Numbered from the stretch's first letter, positions 1 to 6,333 are shown. The stretch: 7,238 nt of DNA from Chitinophaga pinensis (GCA_945889235.1 CAMDBK010000153.1:1-7238), one strand, 5' to 3'. The notes: generated by a model not told the origin, from the sequence alone. Program-made: numbers and translations.

Positions 1-138
1 ATTGTCGGTAACAATTCCGTAAACTGAACCTGCCGCATCGGCTTCGTTATCCAGCAAAACAGGTGGCTGAGCAACAGAATGCAAAACGCAGAACACAGAA
101 AATGTAATCTGTAAGAAAAGTAATCTGTTCAATTTCAT
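1..138 (-). CDS. Probable TonB-dependent receptor, N-terminus only (truncated by window edge)
   Basis: Only the first 46 codons are in the window; the gene runs off the left edge. Residues 1-24 form a Sec signal peptide (basic start MKLNRLLF, hydrophobic core, then SVAQPP with likely cleavage near Ala23-Gln24). Residues 37-46 read GSVYGIVTDN, the opening strand pattern of the carboxypeptidase-regulatory-like beta-sandwich that precedes the plug in many Bacteroidota TonB-dependent receptors. The ATG lies in an ATGA overlap with the TGA of the HTTM gene, so the start is set by translational coupling. Following DUF4856, imelysin and HTTM genes, an outer-membrane receptor for iron or another metal complex is the expected product. 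The family call rests on one short motif plus context. Another secreted protein with the same N-terminal domain is possible. Confidence 0.65.
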   Translation of the reverse strand, partial: MKLNRLLFLQITFSVFCVLHSVAQPPVLLDNEADAAGSVYGIVTDN

Positions 139-1532
139 TTTGCTGTGTAACTCAACCTTGTTTCTTCAAAAGGAAGTATCCAGCTTTTTGAGCTGAAACT
201 TTCTTTCTCTTTCGTTAAATCAATTGAACTATTGATAAAAAGCTTGCTACCAGTGCCATTCAGCGTTACATAGCTTTCTGCCCTTACACCCGGATTTGAA
301 TAGCCTTTCTTTTCATATTCTGTTGCAAGAAATTTTGCGAATTGCAAAATCATGTCGGGCTGGGTAGCCATCATTTTTTCCTGCTGATGAGTTAGATAGG
401 TTGATGAAACCACTTCGCTTTCTTTTCCTGTTGCTGAATCTTTCACATAGAAAAAAGCTGTTCCACCTTTTTCCATGAGCATTACCCGCCACGAAAAACG
501 ATAACCCTGTTCGGTCCAGAAAAGGTTTCCGGGATAAAGCAGGTAACGAAACGGAAAAAGGATTTGAAATGCAAAATGCACGCATAACACGCCAACCAAT
601 AGTTTTCCAAGAAACGGACGCGGAAACGTAAAGCGTATGTCTTCACGGTGATTAAGCAGATGTTTTTTGCCCAAAGAAAATATTTTAACAAAATGCTGAA
701 TGAGTTTTTTGTGAAATTCTGGCGAGAAAAATATCAGCGTTGACAAAACCATAATATAAGGGAACATACCAATTACAGGCAGAATCATTGCTGTAGCGAT
801 GTGAAATACGACCACAAAAAAGTAAGCAACATTTCTTGTGCGTTTATTCAAAAGAAAAAAAGGAATCAGAATATCGTAGAGTGCACCAAACCAACTGAAA
901 ACAAATGCCACCCATTTGTAAGCGAGCAATTCACCAATCACGGGCAAATTCGATTTTGAAGGAAGCCAGATGGCAAGAGGCATTGCCCGGAAAAGCCAAT
1001 CGTAATTGAGTTTCGCTATACCGGCATAAAAATAAACGATGAAAAGCTGCAGCTTGAAAATGTCAATCATCCAGTTTGGAATCCGGGTAACCAATAAAGA
1101 AGGCTTACGCAAAACATCCAATGAAAAATAGCGGTTTGCAGGAGCCAGAATGAGCAGAAAAGAAACAATGCTCACAAAATAATAATGGTTGAGGTAATTG
1201 CTTTTATCAATCAGCTCGTTGTAAGTGAATGCGAGGAAAAACAAAACAGCAGAAGTGCGATAAAATAAGCCCAGCATAACAAACAGAGCAGCAAGAGCCA
1301 TTACAGCAAACATAAAATACATACCTGTTTCGCCCAAAGGCTTTACCCATTCAAAGCCATAATAAGGAAAGAAAACCTTTGGTTGTATGTATTGTGTTTC
1401 AATCCAACCATTGAGCCAGAAACGAGTAACAGAAGCAAACATCATTCCCCCGAATAAAACACGAAACATCGCCAATGGGGCGATGTGCGTGGTGGAAGAA
1501 AGATATTTTCTGATATTAATCGCCATCGCCAT
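135..1532 (-). CDS. HTTM / vitamin K-dependent gamma-carboxylase-like integral membrane protein
   Basis: The product is 465 aa with about seven or eight hydrophobic segments (roughly 18-37, 70-90, 95-106, 116-133, 155-172, 206-228, 235-268, 308-327) and a soluble tail from about 335. Residues 108-119 (IDKSNYLNHYYF) match the carboxylase signature LDKTSWNNHSYL of human GGCX, and Lys110 aligns with its catalytic base Lys218. HIATAMILPVIGMF (244-257) and QILFPFRYLLYPGNLFWTEQ (323-342) also resemble GGCX, so this is a full-length carboxylase-like protein, not just the HTTM membrane core. The known reaction of the family is Glu to gamma-carboxyglutamate using vitamin K hydroquinone; activity and substrate here are unknown. 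It overlaps the imelysin gene by 17 nt. Two in-frame ATGs (1532 and 1526) are possible starts. The second has an AGGA-like sequence at better spacing and may be the real one. Confidence 0.88.
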   Translation of the reverse strand: MAMAINIRKYLSSTTHIAPLAMFRVLFGGMMFASVTRFWLNGWIETQYIQPKVFFPYYGFEWVKPLGETGMYFMFAVMALAALFVMLGLFYRTSAVLFFLAFTYNELIDKSNYLNHYYFVSIVSFLLILAPANRYFSLDVLRKPSLLVTRIPNWMIDIFKLQLFIVYFYAGIAKLNYDWLFRAMPLAIWLPSKSNLPVIGELLAYKWVAFVFSWFGALYDILIPFFLLNKRTRNVAYFFVVVFHIATAMILPVIGMFPYIMVLSTLIFFSPEFHKKLIQHFVKIFSLGKKHLLNHREDIRFTFPRPFLGKLLVGVLCVHFAFQILFPFRYLLYPGNLFWTEQGYRFSWRVMLMEKGGTAFFYVKDSATGKESEVVSSTYLTHQQEKMMATQPDMILQFAKFLATEYEKKGYSNPGVRAESYVTLNGTGSKLFINSSIDLTKEKESFSSKSWILPFEETRLSYTAK

Positions 1533-2637
1533 CCTGGTATGTAATTAAAACGCTGAGCGCTGAAGGCATATCGGTTTTGAATAAAACAGTTTGCTTTTGA
1601 AGTTCCGTATAAGCTGTATTTACAATTGCCTCATTATTTACAACTGTTTCAGAAAGCGGGTCGGGCACATTTTGCAGGGCAGCAATTGCTAAATTCAATT
1701 GCGCCTGTATTGCCTCATCTAATGTTTGATTATCGTGTCTTGCATCCAGTGCAATTAAATAATCATCCAATCCCGAACCGTTGAAAGTTCCAAAACCGAG
1801 GTAAAGATTTTTTATTCCGTTGATTTGTTCTAAAGCCAGTTCAACTGAATACCCGGCATAATAGGCTTCGCATTTATCAGGAAGAACAACTCCTAAAGTT
1901 TGTTTGCCCAACGGGATTCCTATGCGTGCATTTTTCAATTGTTCATAATCATAATTCAACTGATTTACTAATTCACCAAGTGAACTTCCTACATCAGTTC
2001 CGTCACTGCTTATGAAGGTTGCTAAATAGTTTCCTGAAGCCGGTTCCCAATTATTTTTCACCACATCAACAAGGCTTTTTGTATCAGTCACCAAGTCCAG
2101 CAAATACGTTTTCCAACCTTGAGCATTTGAGTTTGCAGTAAACCTTTCCAGCACATCTGTATTGTTTCCACTACGTTTGTGCAACACATAATCTATTGCA
2201 GGGAATCCACGGGCATCGGCATTTCCAGCTGTTTCAAGGTTGTAGGAGCCGGAAGAAATGTTGGTTTGTATCTGCACCGAATCGGTTGGAAAAATATTCA
2301 CACTCATACGTAGCGAAACCTGCATGGCAGGTCCAAATTCAAATGCAGAACACTTTTCCCATGACAAATAGGCGTTTTTAAATGCTGCTTGCAAGGCAGT
2401 AAGTTTAGTGTTATCAGGTGCAGCAGTAAAATCAGTTGCTGCCTGTTGAAGCAAATTCATTTTGTCAGACAAGTCTGCATAATTTGGCAGAATTATGTTG
2501 TTTCCAAGATTCTCAAGCATTGCATTCCTGTCAAAATCCATTGTATTGTCACCATCCGGATTACAGGCTGAAAAAAAGAGCAGTCCCGCCAGCAGACAGG
2601 ATTGCAAAGACTTAAAAAAAATCAGTTTAAAATTCAT
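1516..2637 (-). CDS. Imelysin family lipoprotein (IrpA-like, probable iron-regulated)
   Basis: This 373-aa protein starts with a lipoprotein signal (hydrophobic 11-24, lipobox FFSAC, lipidated Cys25), then an acidic linker and a largely helical body. Residues 144-151 (GFPAIDYV) sit where imelysin-like proteins carry the GxHxxE motif: the Gly is kept, His is replaced by Pro and Glu by Asp, as in the GLPAIEY-type branch. AYLSWEKCSAFEFGPA (89-104) is the conserved Trp/Phe-rich helix. The tail TYQDGDGD resembles other family members. Imelysin proteins are linked to iron uptake and are often iron-repressed; the peptidase label (M75) is not well supported biochemically. The protein should be anchored to a membrane and face the periplasm. 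Its ATG shares one base with the DUF4856 stop (TGATG), and its end overlaps the HTTM start. Confidence 0.92.
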   Translation of the reverse strand: MNFKLIFFKSLQSCLLAGLLFFSACNPDGDNTMDFDRNAMLENLGNNIILPNYADLSDKMNLLQQAATDFTAAPDNTKLTALQAAFKNAYLSWEKCSAFEFGPAMQVSLRMSVNIFPTDSVQIQTNISSGSYNLETAGNADARGFPAIDYVLHKRSGNNTDVLERFTANSNAQGWKTYLLDLVTDTKSLVDVVKNNWEPASGNYLATFISSDGTDVGSSLGELVNQLNYDYEQLKNARIGIPLGKQTLGVVLPDKCEAYYAGYSVELALEQINGIKNLYLGFGTFNGSGLDDYLIALDARHDNQTLDEAIQAQLNLAIAALQNVPDPLSETVVNNEAIVNTAYTELQKQTVLFKTDMPSALSVLITYQDGDGD

Positions 2638-3731
2638 CAGAGCGAATCTTTTATATTGTCCAAACCGTAAATAGCGCTGAGCAAATTTTTTGCCGCATTC
2701 AAATCAGTGAGCGTTACATTATAAAGGTTTGTGCCTATGTGACCGGTAACTTCCGAAATTTGAGCAGGGGTAATTTTTGCATGAATATTATATTTCAGTG
2801 ACTGAACAAATCCAACAAACTCAGTCAGGGTATGACTGCGCAAAGCATCATCTCCAAAATATTCTATCGCCTCGTTGATTTCGTGAATGGCTGCTGCTGC
2901 AACCAGAGCATCCCAGTTTTCGCGGATTACAATAATTTTTTCATCGCGGGTTGTATAATCTTTGTTTGTAATTGCTGCTCTTGCTGCTAAAAACGCGTTC
3001 ATCAGTTTGGCATTGCTGCCTAAAGCAGCATCCATATCATTGCAATATTCTCCCCAAAACAAAACATCAGTATTGTTGGTTGGAAAATTAACGGGAACTC
3101 CAAAGTAGCCAAACGCTTCATCAAAATGGTGTTCCATGTCTGTGCCTTCTCCTGCTGTTATTGTATTATTATCATCATCTGAAATATTTTCAAGGTAGGT
3201 ATCAATTGCCTGATAATAGAAAACTCCGCCCATTACTCCTTTTTCAATCATTTCAGTATAATCCCATCCTTTGGCACTTAATACATATTTTGAGCCTGGT
3301 TCTGCAGAGCTTACTACAATTCCTGCAACCCCGTTGCTTCCAGCTGTTACTGACTGACTTGCCAAAACAAGACTGTCAATATATGATTCAACAAGCGACT
3401 GGTCGGCAGCATAGCATTTATTTTTAAGTTGTTTTCCTGAACCATTAAGAGTAGCATCACTAAACGGAGAACCGCTGTTAGCAAACATGTTTTTTAGAGT
3501 CGTTGCACTCAGGGTGGTTCCGCTGACACGCGCAGTTACGCAATAATCCAGTATTTCTTCCAGCATAGACAAACGATAGGTTTGCCCTGAATAATTTACG
3601 TTAGTGAAGTTGTAGGTTGTGGGAACATCATAAGTCGGTTCGTCATCATCGGGTGTGCACGATTGCATAAAAGTTAACCCGGCTGCAACAATTGCAATCT
3701 GTATAATTGATAAAGGAAAAAGTTTCTTCAT
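2637..3731 (-). CDS. DUF4856 family lipoprotein, first gene of the putative iron operon
   Basis: This 364-aa lipoprotein has signal peptide 1-24, lipobox FMQSC, lipidated Cys25 and an acidic linker TPDDDEP. The opening of the mature domain, PTTYNFTNVNYSGQTYRLSM (37-56), and MEHHFDEAFGYFGVP (199-213) are characteristic of DUF4856. A second conserved-looking helix, AIHEINEAIEYFG (281-293), repeats the pattern of His and acidic residues followed by an aromatic-Gly end. His201, His202, Asp204, Glu205, His283, Glu284, Glu287 and Glu290 could bind metal, but no function is established for the family. DUF4856 genes are commonly found beside imelysin and TonB-receptor genes in Bacteroidota, supporting a role in metal capture at the cell envelope. 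The ATG lies about 40 nt downstream of the predicted transcription start, and the stop overlaps the imelysin ATG by one base. Confidence 0.88.
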   Translation of the reverse strand: MKKLFPLSIIQIAIVAAGLTFMQSCTPDDDEPTYDVPTTYNFTNVNYSGQTYRLSMLEEILDYCVTARVSGTTLSATTLKNMFANSGSPFSDATLNGSGKQLKNKCYAADQSLVESYIDSLVLASQSVTAGSNGVAGIVVSSAEPGSKYVLSAKGWDYTEMIEKGVMGGVFYYQAIDTYLENISDDDNNTITAGEGTDMEHHFDEAFGYFGVPVNFPTNNTDVLFWGEYCNDMDAALGSNAKLMNAFLAARAAITNKDYTTRDEKIIVIRENWDALVAAAAIHEINEAIEYFGDDALRSHTLTEFVGFVQSLKYNIHAKITPAQISEVTGHIGTNLYNVTLTDLNAAKNLLSAIYGLDNIKDSL

Positions 3732-3753
3732 TTATATATAGTGTCGTTTTATT

Positions 3754-3772
3754 GTTTAGAATGATTTTAAAT
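3754..3772 (-). promoter_or_regulatory. Candidate operator (near-palindrome), DUF4856 operon copy
   Basis: On the minus strand this reads ATTTAAAATCATTCTAAAC, two 9-bp half-sites around a central C. It begins a few bases downstream of the TACTTTTG element, so it covers the predicted transcription start and early leader. The exact 20-mer tttagaatgattttaaataa (3755-3774, plus strand) recurs at 4529-4548 in front of the response regulator. A protein bound here would block initiation. The 9-1-9 dyad size resembles Fur-type boxes. That an iron-responsive repressor binds is an inference from the genes controlled. Confidence 0.7.
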
Positions 3773-3779
3773 AACGCGA

Positions 3780-3810
3780 CAAAAGTAGAAGGGGCAGGAG
3801 GAAGCTGCAA
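3780..3810 (-). promoter_or_regulatory. Bacteroidota-type promoter of the DUF4856-imelysin-HTTM-receptor operon
   Basis: On the minus strand a TTG (3810-3808) is followed after 20 nt by TACTTTTG (3787-3780). This matches the primary sigma-factor promoter of Bacteroidota (TTG, about 19-21 nt, TAnnTTTG). The predicted transcript begins near 3773-3776, giving a leader of about 40 nt before the ATG at 3731. No strong Shine-Dalgarno is seen before that ATG; the leader is AT-rich, as is usual in this phylum. Confidence 0.72.
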
Positions 3811-3826
3811 TACCTTAAATGAGGTA
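3811..3826 (-). promoter_or_regulatory. Inverted repeat abutting the -33 element, possible NarL-type activator site
   Basis: On the minus strand the sequence is TACCTCATTTAAGGTA, with arms TACCT and AGGTA. It ends exactly where the -33 TTG begins, an activator position. Read as the 7-2-7 NarL/NarP arrangement TACYYMTNNAKRRGTA it has three mismatches. The gene directly upstream encodes a NarL-family regulator, which makes it a natural candidate to bind here. NarL half-site rules come from enterobacteria, so the match is suggestive only. Confidence 0.4.
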
Positions 3827-3856
3827 ATTTTTGAACGGAAATAAAATATTTTGTCG

Positions 3857-4516
3857 TTACGACTGAAGAACTAAACTTTCTTTCACAGCATAAACTACAA
3901 TTCCTGCGGTGTTGTTGACTCCAATTTTACTCATGATATTTTTGCGATGAGTAATTACGGTATGATTACTAAGGAATAATTTATCTGCAATTTCTTTATT
4001 AGTAAAACCTTCTGCAATCAGTTTTACAATTTCAATTTCGCGGTTGCTTAAATTAACGGGTTCGCAGCAGCTTGCTACTTTCTTGACATCAATGTAGGAT
4101 GTGTTTTCTTTTACAATTGATTCAATAATTTTTCCGCAAAAGAAATTTATTCCTGTTCCTGTTGCTTTTATTGCATCTATTACTTCTTCTTTTCCGCAAT
4201 CTTTAAGAATATAACCTGTAACTCCACTTTCTATTGCTTTAAGAACTGAACTCTGACTGTAGTATGTAGTAATTGCCAGAACTCTTAATTCCGGATTAGT
4301 CAGCAATGCTTTTTGTATGTCTTTCAGTTCAAAATTTTGTGAACTGAAATCAATTACAAGCAGGTCAATTTTTTTTCTTTTTACTTCGACATGCAATTCA
4401 TCACTGTCGTTTGCTTCACCCGAAATTGCAAGTGTTTTATCAACCGATAAAATAGATTTCAGCCCTTCGCGAACAAGGTAATTTCCATCAGCAAGAAAAA
4501 CGTTAATCTTTTTCAT
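3857..4516 (-). CDS. NarL/FixJ-family response regulator with atypical receiver domain
   Basis: From the ATG at 4516 the protein is 219 aa. A longer reading would start one codon earlier at TTG, which is less likely. The receiver domain spans about residues 3-120, with phosphoacceptor Asp56 (LLVIDFSS), Thr83 and Lys105 (YILKD). The acidic pocket has only Asp10: the usual second acid (CheY Asp13, a Mg ligand) is Gly11, so phosphorylation may be weak or absent. A LuxR-type helix-turn-helix follows (about 155-212), with the typical LSNREIEIVKLIAEGFTNKE start and a recognition helix near SNHTVITHRKNIMSKI. A Cys150-Cys151 pair sits in the linker. No histidine kinase is in the window. The gene has its own promoter and shares an operator with the metal-uptake operon just downstream, which it may control. 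Confidence 0.9.
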   Translation of the reverse strand: MKKINVFLADGNYLVREGLKSILSVDKTLAISGEANDSDELHVEVKRKKIDLLVIDFSSQNFELKDIQKALLTNPELRVLAITTYYSQSSVLKAIESGVTGYILKDCGKEEVIDAIKATGTGINFFCGKIIESIVKENTSYIDVKKVASCCEPVNLSNREIEIVKLIAEGFTNKEIADKLFLSNHTVITHRKNIMSKIGVNNTAGIVVYAVKESLVLQS

Positions 4517-4527
4517 CAATAAATACT

Positions 4528-4546
4528 ATTTAGAATGATTTTAAAT
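4528..4546 (-). promoter_or_regulatory. Candidate operator (near-palindrome), response-regulator copy
   Basis: On the minus strand this reads ATTTAAAATCATTCTAAAT, a 19-bp dyad with one mismatched pair besides the central base. A flanking T/A pair extends it to 21 bp. It lies 6 nt downstream of TATATTTG and so spans the predicted transcription start, the same layout as the copy at 3754-3772, from which it differs at one base. A shared repressor of both promoters is the simplest reading. Confidence 0.72.
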
Positions 4547-4552
4547 AAAGTG

Positions 4553-4582
4553 CAAATATAGAGTCATTCTTACATACTTCAA
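4553..4582 (-). promoter_or_regulatory. Bacteroidota-type promoter of the response-regulator gene
   Basis: A minus-strand TTG (4582-4580) is followed after 19 nt by TATATTTG (4560-4553), a full match to TTG-N19-TAnnTTTG. The -33 TTG is 8 nt past the rnz stop codon, so the promoter fills almost the whole gap behind rnz. The predicted transcript starts inside or at the edge of the operator and has a short AT-rich leader to the ATG at 4516. Confidence 0.75.
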
Positions 4583-4590
4583 CAAAAAAA

Positions 4591-5505
4591 TTAAGAAATT
4601 TCAATTACCAGATTATCGCTTGCAGCAATAGTATTTTCAAACACACTCCTGGCCTCATTCAGCAACGGAGTAATGTCTCCATAGCGTGAAGAATAATGCC
4701 CGATAATTAATTTCTTAGCTTCCGCTTTTTTAGCAAACATAGCAGCTTGCAGTGCTGTTGTATGATATCTGTTTGTTGCTTTATCAATCAATTCATGAGC
4801 AAATGTTGATTCATGATAAAGCAGGTCAACATTTTTTACAAATGGAATTATACTTTCGTCATAAATAGTATCCGAACAAAACGCATACGTGCGGGTTTCT
4901 TTTGCAGGAAGAGTCAACTCTTCATTTGAAATTATTTTTCCATTCTCGTCAGTAAAATCACTCCCATTCCTTATTTCATCAATTTTGGAAAAGGGAATGT
5001 TGTATTCATTTATTTTTTCTCCTCTCATACTTTTGGGGCGTGGCTTTTCAACAAATTTAAAACCCCAGCATGGTATTCTATGATTCATAGGAAATGAAAA
5101 AACCAATGCTTCATTTGTTTCCAAAATTAGACGTTCATCTTTATCTTCTAATTCATGAAAATGCAGTTCATAGGTAAGCCTTGTATCTGAAGCTTTCAGC
5201 TGCAGTTCAATAATTTCTTTCAGTTTAGGCGGACAAAAAACATGCATTGGCTTATTCCTGCTGTATAAATGCAAACTGGATAGTAAGCCGAACAAACCAA
5301 GATAATGGTCACCATGCAGATGACTGATAAATATATGGTCGAAGTGGCGCGGTCGGATTTTATTTTTTCGTAACTGAAGTTGAGTCCCTTCTCCGCAATC
5401 AATTAAAAAAAACCGCTCAAGCACTTGAAGTACTTGAGCGGTAGGATTTCGGTCTAAAGTTGGTGTAGCAGAACCACAACCGAGTATGGTCAGCTTCAAA
5501 CTCAT
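4591..5505 (-). CDS. rnz: Ribonuclease Z (tRNA 3'-end processing endonuclease)
   Basis: This 304-aa protein is the usual length of short-form (ELAC1-like) ribonuclease Z. The enzyme is a zinc-dependent metallo-beta-lactamase-fold nuclease that cuts pre-tRNA 3' trailers after the discriminator base; it acts in the cytoplasm. Visible motifs are the N-terminal LGCGSATPT (8-16), FLIDCGEGTQ (33-42), the metal-binding HLHGDH (62-67), His142 (MNHRIPCWGF), Asp212 (CSDT), HEST (231-234), RYHTT with His248, and His270 (GHYSSRY). The stretch from about 152 to 200, beginning VEKPRP, corresponds to the flexible arm that holds tRNA. The ATG directly follows the stop of the upstream secreted-protein gene (TAAATG), so it is probably read from that gene's promoter. 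A terminator-like hairpin within codons 21-35 is unusual. No clear terminator follows the stop. Confidence 0.96.
   Translation of the reverse strand: MSLKLTILGCGSATPTLDRNPTAQVLQVLERFFLIDCGEGTQLQLRKNKIRPRHFDHIFISHLHGDHYLGLFGLLSSLHLYSRNKPMHVFCPPKLKEIIELQLKASDTRLTYELHFHELEDKDERLILETNEALVFSFPMNHRIPCWGFKFVEKPRPKSMRGEKINEYNIPFSKIDEIRNGSDFTDENGKIISNEELTLPAKETRTYAFCSDTIYDESIIPFVKNVDLLYHESTFAHELIDKATNRYHTTALQAAMFAKKAEAKKLIIGHYSSRYGDITPLLNEARSVFENTIAASDNLVIEIS
5405..5442 (-). terminator. Terminator-like hairpin embedded in the 5' coding part of rnz
   Basis: On the minus strand the 10-bp perfect arms ACCGCTCAAG and CTTGAGCGGT enclose 11 nt, which can add three more pairs, and are followed at once by eight T. 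This is the form of an intrinsic terminator for leftward transcription. It lies about 65-100 nt past the stop of the secreted-protein gene at 5506 and inside rnz, covering codons for TAQVLQVLERFF. It could end most transcripts of the upstream gene while letting some read on into rnz. Termination in vivo is untested. Confidence 0.62.
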
Positions 5506-6333
5506 TTATTTTCCGGCAACAATCATTTTTTTAGTAATTGTTTTTGTTCCGTTGCTCAATGAATAAAAATAACTTCCTGAAGCAAGTTTTTCTGAATTGA
5601 AATTGATTGAATTGCTTTTTGGCTGAGCAAGAATAGTTTCACCGTGAACTTTTTTTCCAATCATATCATAAACCGAAAATTCAACATTTCCTGCAACTGG
5701 AGTAGCGAATTTTATTGTAGTAGTTCCGCTGAATGGATTAGGAATATTTTGAATTACATCAAATGTTGAAGCGCTTAACTGCTGAACTGAGCTGGTTGTA
5801 TGAAGTGCATAAGGACCTCCGTCAAAAAGAGTAGGTAACTCAGGTACTGTTTGCCCTTGAACAGTTCCCGGAAAACTAACAGGTATATCTCCTAGAGGAG
5901 TAGCTAAAATAGTGCTTCCTGAAGTAAGTGATTTTATCCTTAAAGTATCTGTTCCTACAGCATCGTTTGTAGTTCCTGAAATATCAATTGATCCTGAAGA
6001 TCCTGCGGTATATGTACATCCTGAAGGATTACATGTTGCAGATAAACCCGCCAAAACACCTGTTACATTAAACGTTACACTTGTAACAGTTATGTCAAGA
6101 GTTGCAGGAAGAAATGCAATAAATTGCTGAAGAGCCGGAACTGAAGCAGCCAAATCTGCAGTATTAACAGTTATACTTGAGGGAATAGTTGACATTGCAA
6201 TATTTGTTGTGTAAGCCGCACCAACTATATAATTTGGTAATGTGCCTGATGCAGGAGTAAAAGGGTTAGCTTGTGCAAATACACCGGTACTGAATGCTAC
6301 TAAAATTAAAGTAAAAAGTATAAGTTTTTTCAT
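5506..6333 (-). CDS. Secreted protein with T9SS type A C-terminal sorting domain
   Basis: The ATG at 6333 gives 275 aa with a clear signal peptide (MKKLILFTLILVAFSTGVFA, cleavage near Ala20-Gln21). The in-frame TTG further upstream is rejected because it would put extra residues before the signal and lies in the promoter. Residues 22-180 are Ser/Thr-rich beta-type sequence with Cys101 and Cys106 in a CNPSGCTYTAGSSGS context, probably an Ig- or cadherin-like fold. Residues 194-275 form a T9SS sorting domain: NIPNPFSGTTTIKF, then FSVYDMIGKKV, ending KKMIVAGK. The product should be exported by Sec and T9SS and either attached to the surface or released. Its role is unknown. It resembles the gene at 6440 in layout, the Cys/Gly/Ser motif and the tail, so the two are likely tandem paralogues. 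Its stop codon touches the rnz start. Confidence 0.88.
   Translation of the reverse strand: MKKLILFTLILVAFSTGVFAQANPFTPASGTLPNYIVGAAYTTNIAMSTIPSSITVNTADLAASVPALQQFIAFLPATLDITVTSVTFNVTGVLAGLSATCNPSGCTYTAGSSGSIDISGTTNDAVGTDTLRIKSLTSGSTILATPLGDIPVSFPGTVQGQTVPELPTLFDGGPYALHTTSSVQQLSASTFDVIQNIPNPFSGTTTIKFATPVAGNVEFSVYDMIGKKVHGETILAQPKSNSINFNSEKLASGSYFYSLSNGTKTITKKMIVAGK

Noticed and set aside
2196..2571. Plus-strand open frames opposite the imelysin gene (about 60 codons each)
   Set aside because: Antisense to a well-supported gene, with no family motif and no promoter or leader; chance frames.
3853..3863. GTCG-TTA-CGAC inverted repeat over the response-regulator stop codon
   Set aside because: Only four base pairs and no clean U-tract; too weak to call a terminator.
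4517..4519. TTG as the start of the response-regulator gene
   Set aside because: An ATG follows directly at 4516 and gives the normal MKKI start of a receiver domain; TTG is rare as a start and adds only one residue.
4595..4602. GAAATTTC palindrome near the rnz end as an operator or terminator
   Set aside because: Eight AT-rich bases inside the last codons of rnz with no loop; common by chance in this composition.
5889..5900. CTCCT/AGGAG short inverted repeat in the T9SS gene
   Set aside because: Five-base arms with a two-base loop inside coding sequence; expected by chance.
5912..6130. Plus-strand 72-codon frame within the T9SS gene
   Set aside because: Lies wholly antisense to a clear gene and has no recognisable domain.
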